This document shows positions 60,120 through 64,000 of a stretch of DNA of 64,000 nucleotides, piece by piece. Position 1 is the stretch's first letter. Each line of letters starts with the position of its first letter. Source of the stretch: Tubulanus polymorphus (lineage: Eukaryota; Nemertea; Palaeonemertea; Tubulaniformes; Tubulanidae); the NCBI RefSeq assembly GCF_964204645.1, contig NC_134029.1, positions 19,796,450 to 19,860,449 on the forward strand, in the 5' to 3' direction. The notes under the pieces are model-generated. The model was given only the letters and a program-made list of their open reading frames with translations, was not told the DNA's origin and did no database searches. The position numbers and the translations under genes are program-made.

Positions 60120-61833
60120 GTAAGTTTTTCCAAGTATTCATGTATGATCATCTCATTCTTATAAATCTATTCATTCATTTGTTTATTCTAGGAATAAAAT
60201 AAGTTTATTGGTAAGCTATGTTGATATGTTGCTTCATTTGAAAACGTCCCCTTCAAAATATTTAGGAAAAAATCATAGGCCTATATCAAGATATCGTAGT
60301 GGCAAGGGCCCATCTTTAATGTAGTCAGTATTGTTTTGTGTAACATCTTCGTAAACACATTATTTCCCGTAGAGTATTCACATCACGTTCGTGACAACGA
60401 AACCTAGGCAGAATCCCTCCCGAGATCGGCGTAAACAGACGTATATAATAAATCGATTTACTGGATTAGCTGTGGTGAACCGTTTCGTTCCCCGGGGCGG
60501 ATGAGACACTTTGAAACGAAAATTCAATTTTCGGACGATCATGCATAGCCTGGGTTCATGAAAATGCCTCAGACGTTAGAATCAATGCTATACCAAACTC
60601 GATATACATATCGACATTCAGCTATCGGTAATCAGTGTATAGTAACCCGATCAACAGCGACGGTTTGAGGAAATTTTAATCAATCGATTCTCATTAATCC
60701 GAAACGATAAATGCTCGACACACGACTAATCTTTACAAATTAGTTGCTGTATGCATTGACCTCGAGACTCGGCACGGAGTGGAATTGGTTGTCTGGTATC
60801 GCAAATATTCCCTGGCTTAGAACGCGCTTCATCGTGAACATTGAGGAGCTCTATATCAACCAGTGGTTCAGAATATCAGCCTTCAAAATTCGAAATCTGT
60901 GGCTGATTATCCGCATTTGAGGTAGAATTAACATTAGACAACACCTCCTACAGAATTCGCGTGTCTCTGACAAAAAAACGATTGGGAAAGAGCTAGCTTT
61001 AAAGAGAAAACAAGGAAAACATTGACCCAAGTGTCGGAGCTCAGTTCTTACATGATTAGTCATGTGAAATGGCATCCATTGATAGGGCTTTTTTACGATT
61101 TTTCCCAAGTACCTGGATTTCTTATATTTGTCACTGCTACTTTCTACGTCATAGCGTGATATGAAATTTACATCGACGAAATTAGCATTGTCTTTGCACC
61201 TGATGCCACGGTTCTGCAACATAGACCGGTATAAACCAGTAACAACATTTAAAACCAATAACGATGGAGTGTGACCGCCGTGTGCGATGCTGTGATTGAT
61301 GTTGCCAGAATTTAATTGGATATGATATCATCGCACTGAAGCAGCTCGCCAGAAGCCTTACGCCAGTAACGTTAAGATTAGCGAACTGAAATTTGAATTA
61401 ATAACGGCGAATTCACGAGCTCCATTTTTGTCCGGCGATAAGACCGAGCTTGAATTTCTAAATACATTTTCCCCATTCCAACATTTATTTGCATTGGTTG
61501 TTAATGCTAATGCGGGTAAATGTAATGTAATGAGATCAAGCTCTTCGACGTGCACAACACCACTAATTACGACGACTGCATTACGAATCGTGGATTCCCG
61601 GAGCGACGAAAAAGCTTCAGGAAACTCTACACGTGGATTTATCTTTGACATTTCAAGACATTTCACTCGCATATTCAATTTCGAAATAATCCGGCAGGAA
61701 TGTCAAGGTCATGACGAGTCGATGAATTTTTCATAACGGGACCCAAAGAAACAGCTATCCAAAATGTCGGTTAACTAATTGCTGTTATAAACATTGATGA
61801 AACACTATAATGTCCGTATTGTGACGATATATT
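60120..61833. other. Unassigned sequence, no gene supported
   Basis: Open frames of about 100-135 codons exist on both strands (for example 60851-61258 minus and 61428-61736 plus), but they overlap one another, lack splice support and match nothing I know. Confidence 0.4.
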
Positions 61834-62014
61834 GAGAATCCCACATTAATATAACGAAAGATGAAGTCCGACAATAATTCATTGATTCGACATTTCGACT
61901 AAAACCAAATAGTCATCTTCGGGAATAGTATAACCTAATAGTCATGCTCATTCCCGATGATGACTATTAGGAAACTTTTCGGACTTCATCTTTCTCGTTG
62001 GGTGTGGGATTCTC
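61834..62014. repeat. Inverted-repeat element of the hammerhead-like family
   Basis: Arms GAGAATCCCACA..AACGAAAGATGAAGTCCGA and their complement (ending at 62014) enclose about 100 bp. On the minus strand, CCGAAGA-TGACTA-loop-TAGTC-GAAA-TGTC (about 61925-61890) repeats the hammerhead order with one change in the first box. Related to 15494-15640 and 49100-49180. Confidence 0.5.
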
Positions 62015-62051
62015 TATATAAATGCTATTGCCATGTTCACCGAAAACCCCA

Positions 62052-62163
62052 GAGCCTGGTTTTGTAGACCGGTATTACCTTTAACCCGGGGGCCAACTAA
62101 ATTGGAAATGAATTCAGTTAGCCCTCGGGTTAAAAGTAATCCCAGTCTGTAAAACCGGTCCCA
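62052..62163. repeat. Foldback MITE
   Basis: CCTGGTTTTGTAGACCGG at the left and CCGGTTTTACAGACTGGG on the other strand at the right, continuing through TTTAACCCGGGGGC and its partner; arms of about 48 bp around a 12-bp centre. Confidence 0.7.
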
Positions 62164-63760
62164 GATGATTCTACGAGATGAAAACCTGTTATAACCTCGA
62201 AAAGGAATTGCTCAGACTGTATACGCGGCCGTATGTAGATTTTATTCAAGTTGTCGGCCCATTAATCGCAGATTCAGCCGAGCAAAATATAAACCGGTCG
62301 ATCAAATGTTTGGCGGATAGATAAGCAAGGTTTTTGTCGTCGAGCTTCGTTGATTGATCGGCAACTTGCAAAAAAGAGATGTCTACGTGAATCAGTGTCA
62401 GAATGCCTGATTCGAGATACTATACGTATACCTAATACAAAGAACGCGGTCTTATATAGCAATATTTACACCGATGTTCTTCCCTGGAGAATTCGGGAGC
62501 TTTAACGTACTAGACAAAATGGCCATCGACGCAGTTTTATCGAGCGTATCTTTTACGCAATGTCTAAGTAAAAGGGTAACTCCGGTTTCGGTTAGCACCT
62601 GTTTTAACCCAGACTGGTAGGGGCGGATTTAGGGTGATCTCGGTCGGGGCTCCTGGTCCCGCTTTCCCATTGAAGTCACCCTATTCGTTGTCAAGACAAG
62701 GATTGTTTAACCTGCAAATTTGACACCCATCCTTTTGGATATTGCATCCCCTTGGGTGTACATATTTCTTCAAAATATCTTATTCCGAGGGAGGGACTCC
62801 GGTGGCCTATGCCATGGCTGCTCTTTCCGAAAAAATGATGACTTTTCTTTTCTTCTGGACCCCTTCCAAATTTCCAGAGCGGCTTCTAGGGGAATTCTAG
62901 TTATAGCTCACTCCCATACGTGTCGCATACGCGCTTTGCGATCTCCACCGCGATAAAATGTAATTAATTCAAATGAGAGAAAAACCGCACAATATTATCG
63001 CCTGTCACGAAAAGGAAAATCGAAAGAGATACGACCTTGAACACGCGGTTAAGGACGCGGATATCCTGTAAAAAAATAACACGTGAAGTCTTAGATGATG
63101 ATCGAAACATATCCAAGATCTGCAAGGACACATCAGCCATTACCCGATAGTACAGTCTTGGTTCTAATTAACCGAATACCGCGACAGAAATTGGATGTTT
63201 CATCAAACTCACCGTCACTGGTCGAGCATGTATCTGGAGTGATTGATCTTCTTTCTCTTTCACCTAATCAGGCAAATACACGCTAAATCATAATCACCCT
63301 ACGGTGTATCAGCTGGCCGATATATACGTGTATGTGTGCGTCTAAACCAACTTTCTTGTTCTTTCCTTCGTTTCGTGGATTACCTCGATGTAGGAAAGTT
63401 TTAAACATTTATCGGGAAGCTTATTCAATGCTCCCGAGGCAGCTTAACAGCTACAAGTTTTGTCGTGTATTCCACACGCAGCTATAACTAACCAAGAAAA
63501 AACTAATGCCCAATCATTGGATTCATAGGACTGTGTATATCGCCTTTCCGCTTAATAGATCGTCGCTTGCCAGGGCTTCATTTCCTCCCACCGAAGCTCA
63601 CGTCAACAAAAACCCTGGCCACAAACCCTTCATTGGTCTATAGACTAGTATTTGTCCAAGATTTCTTGAGCAAACAGATCGCTGCTTAAAGCGGCCACCA
63701 ATCTATGTGTTGAGCTAATCAGATGCGTTGTTATTCACAACGCATCACGATTGGCTGAGG
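62164..63760. other. Spacer, no gene seen
   Basis: A GGGGCGGATTTAGGG end at 62622 suggests a fragment of the CGGATCCAGG family. Nothing else is supported. Confidence 0.45.
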
Positions 63761-63890
63761 CGTTTTTACGAGCATCCGATTTTTGCGATCGATCGTAGGA
63801 GCGCATTTACGAGCACCGATTTTTGCGATCGATTTCACGATCGGCGTTTTTACGAACACGATTTTCCGATCGATTTTTGAAATCGACCAA
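63761..63890. repeat. Imperfect tandem repeat, about 50-bp unit
   Basis: The words GTTTTTACGAGCA / CATTTACGAGCACC / GTTTTTACGAACACG each precede a CGATTTTTGCGATCGAT-type block, giving three diverged units rich in CGATCG palindromes. Confidence 0.7.
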
Positions 63891-64000
63891 CTCGCTCGGC
63901 GAGTGATTTGGCGATTTGATTTCCAAGATGGCAGCACCGGGTAGTTCAAAACCATACATTTTTTTCCTCAACGTCGCCATATTTATGTCATGTGATTAGC

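Noticed and set aside
60851-61258. 135-codon minus-strand frame
   Set aside because: No splice sites in phase, no recognisable motif, and competing frames on the other strand.
1-64000. CRISPR arrays, bacterial operons or prophage
   Set aside because: The window is clearly eukaryotic, with spliced genes; no spaced direct-repeat array exists.

Overview
The window is eukaryotic nuclear DNA from an invertebrate animal. Genes are split by GT-AG introns, exons are rich in CpG against AT-rich surroundings, and introns and spacers are full of short inverted-repeat transposons. The gene set (NEIL1, a C3orf38-like gene, HAX1, a CNBD2-like gene, FEM1A/C, RSL24D1, an arylsulfatase and intronless peptide-type GPCRs) fits a non-arthropod bilaterian. 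A lophotrochozoan such as a mollusc, annelid or brachiopod is my best guess, but the sequence does not settle the phylum.

Layout. 1-6600: no gene seen; several inverted-repeat elements. 6602-11270 (-): a three-exon gene for a 715-residue protein with pentapeptide repeats followed by a region resembling a degenerate P-loop NTPase; I know no named homologue. 11271-16834: spacer with an element that carries a hammerhead-ribozyme-like core. 16835-18896 (+): RSL24D1 in four exons. 20961-23464 (-): FEM1A/C-type ubiquitin-ligase receptor in two exons, divergent from HAX1 (24796-32024, +), whose last intron contains a complete arylsulfatase gene (29587-31083, +) with its own TATA box and 5' UTR intron. 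32583-36208: perfect-looking head-to-tail duplication of 1813 bp that doubles the terminal exon of a C3orf38-like gene (first exon at 36283-36400, -). 37820-43346 (-): fifteen-exon CNBD2-like gene with two cyclic-nucleotide-binding folds and two candidate first exons. 47171-48903 (-): NEIL1 in six exons. 49402-51088 (+): an unrecognised three-exon gene divergent from NEIL1. 51926-54518 (+): tandem intronless GPCR pair. 56057-56813 (+): signal peptide plus laminin-G-like fold exon. 60035-60119 (+): first exon of another secreted protein. The rest to 64000 is repeats and unassigned sequence.

The genes are mostly unrelated housekeeping or signalling genes. They do not form an operon or one pathway. 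Gene models were assembled by hand from splice consensus and codon phase; exon coordinates are given in each entry, and where phases agree across consecutive exons the model is stronger than homology alone would make it.
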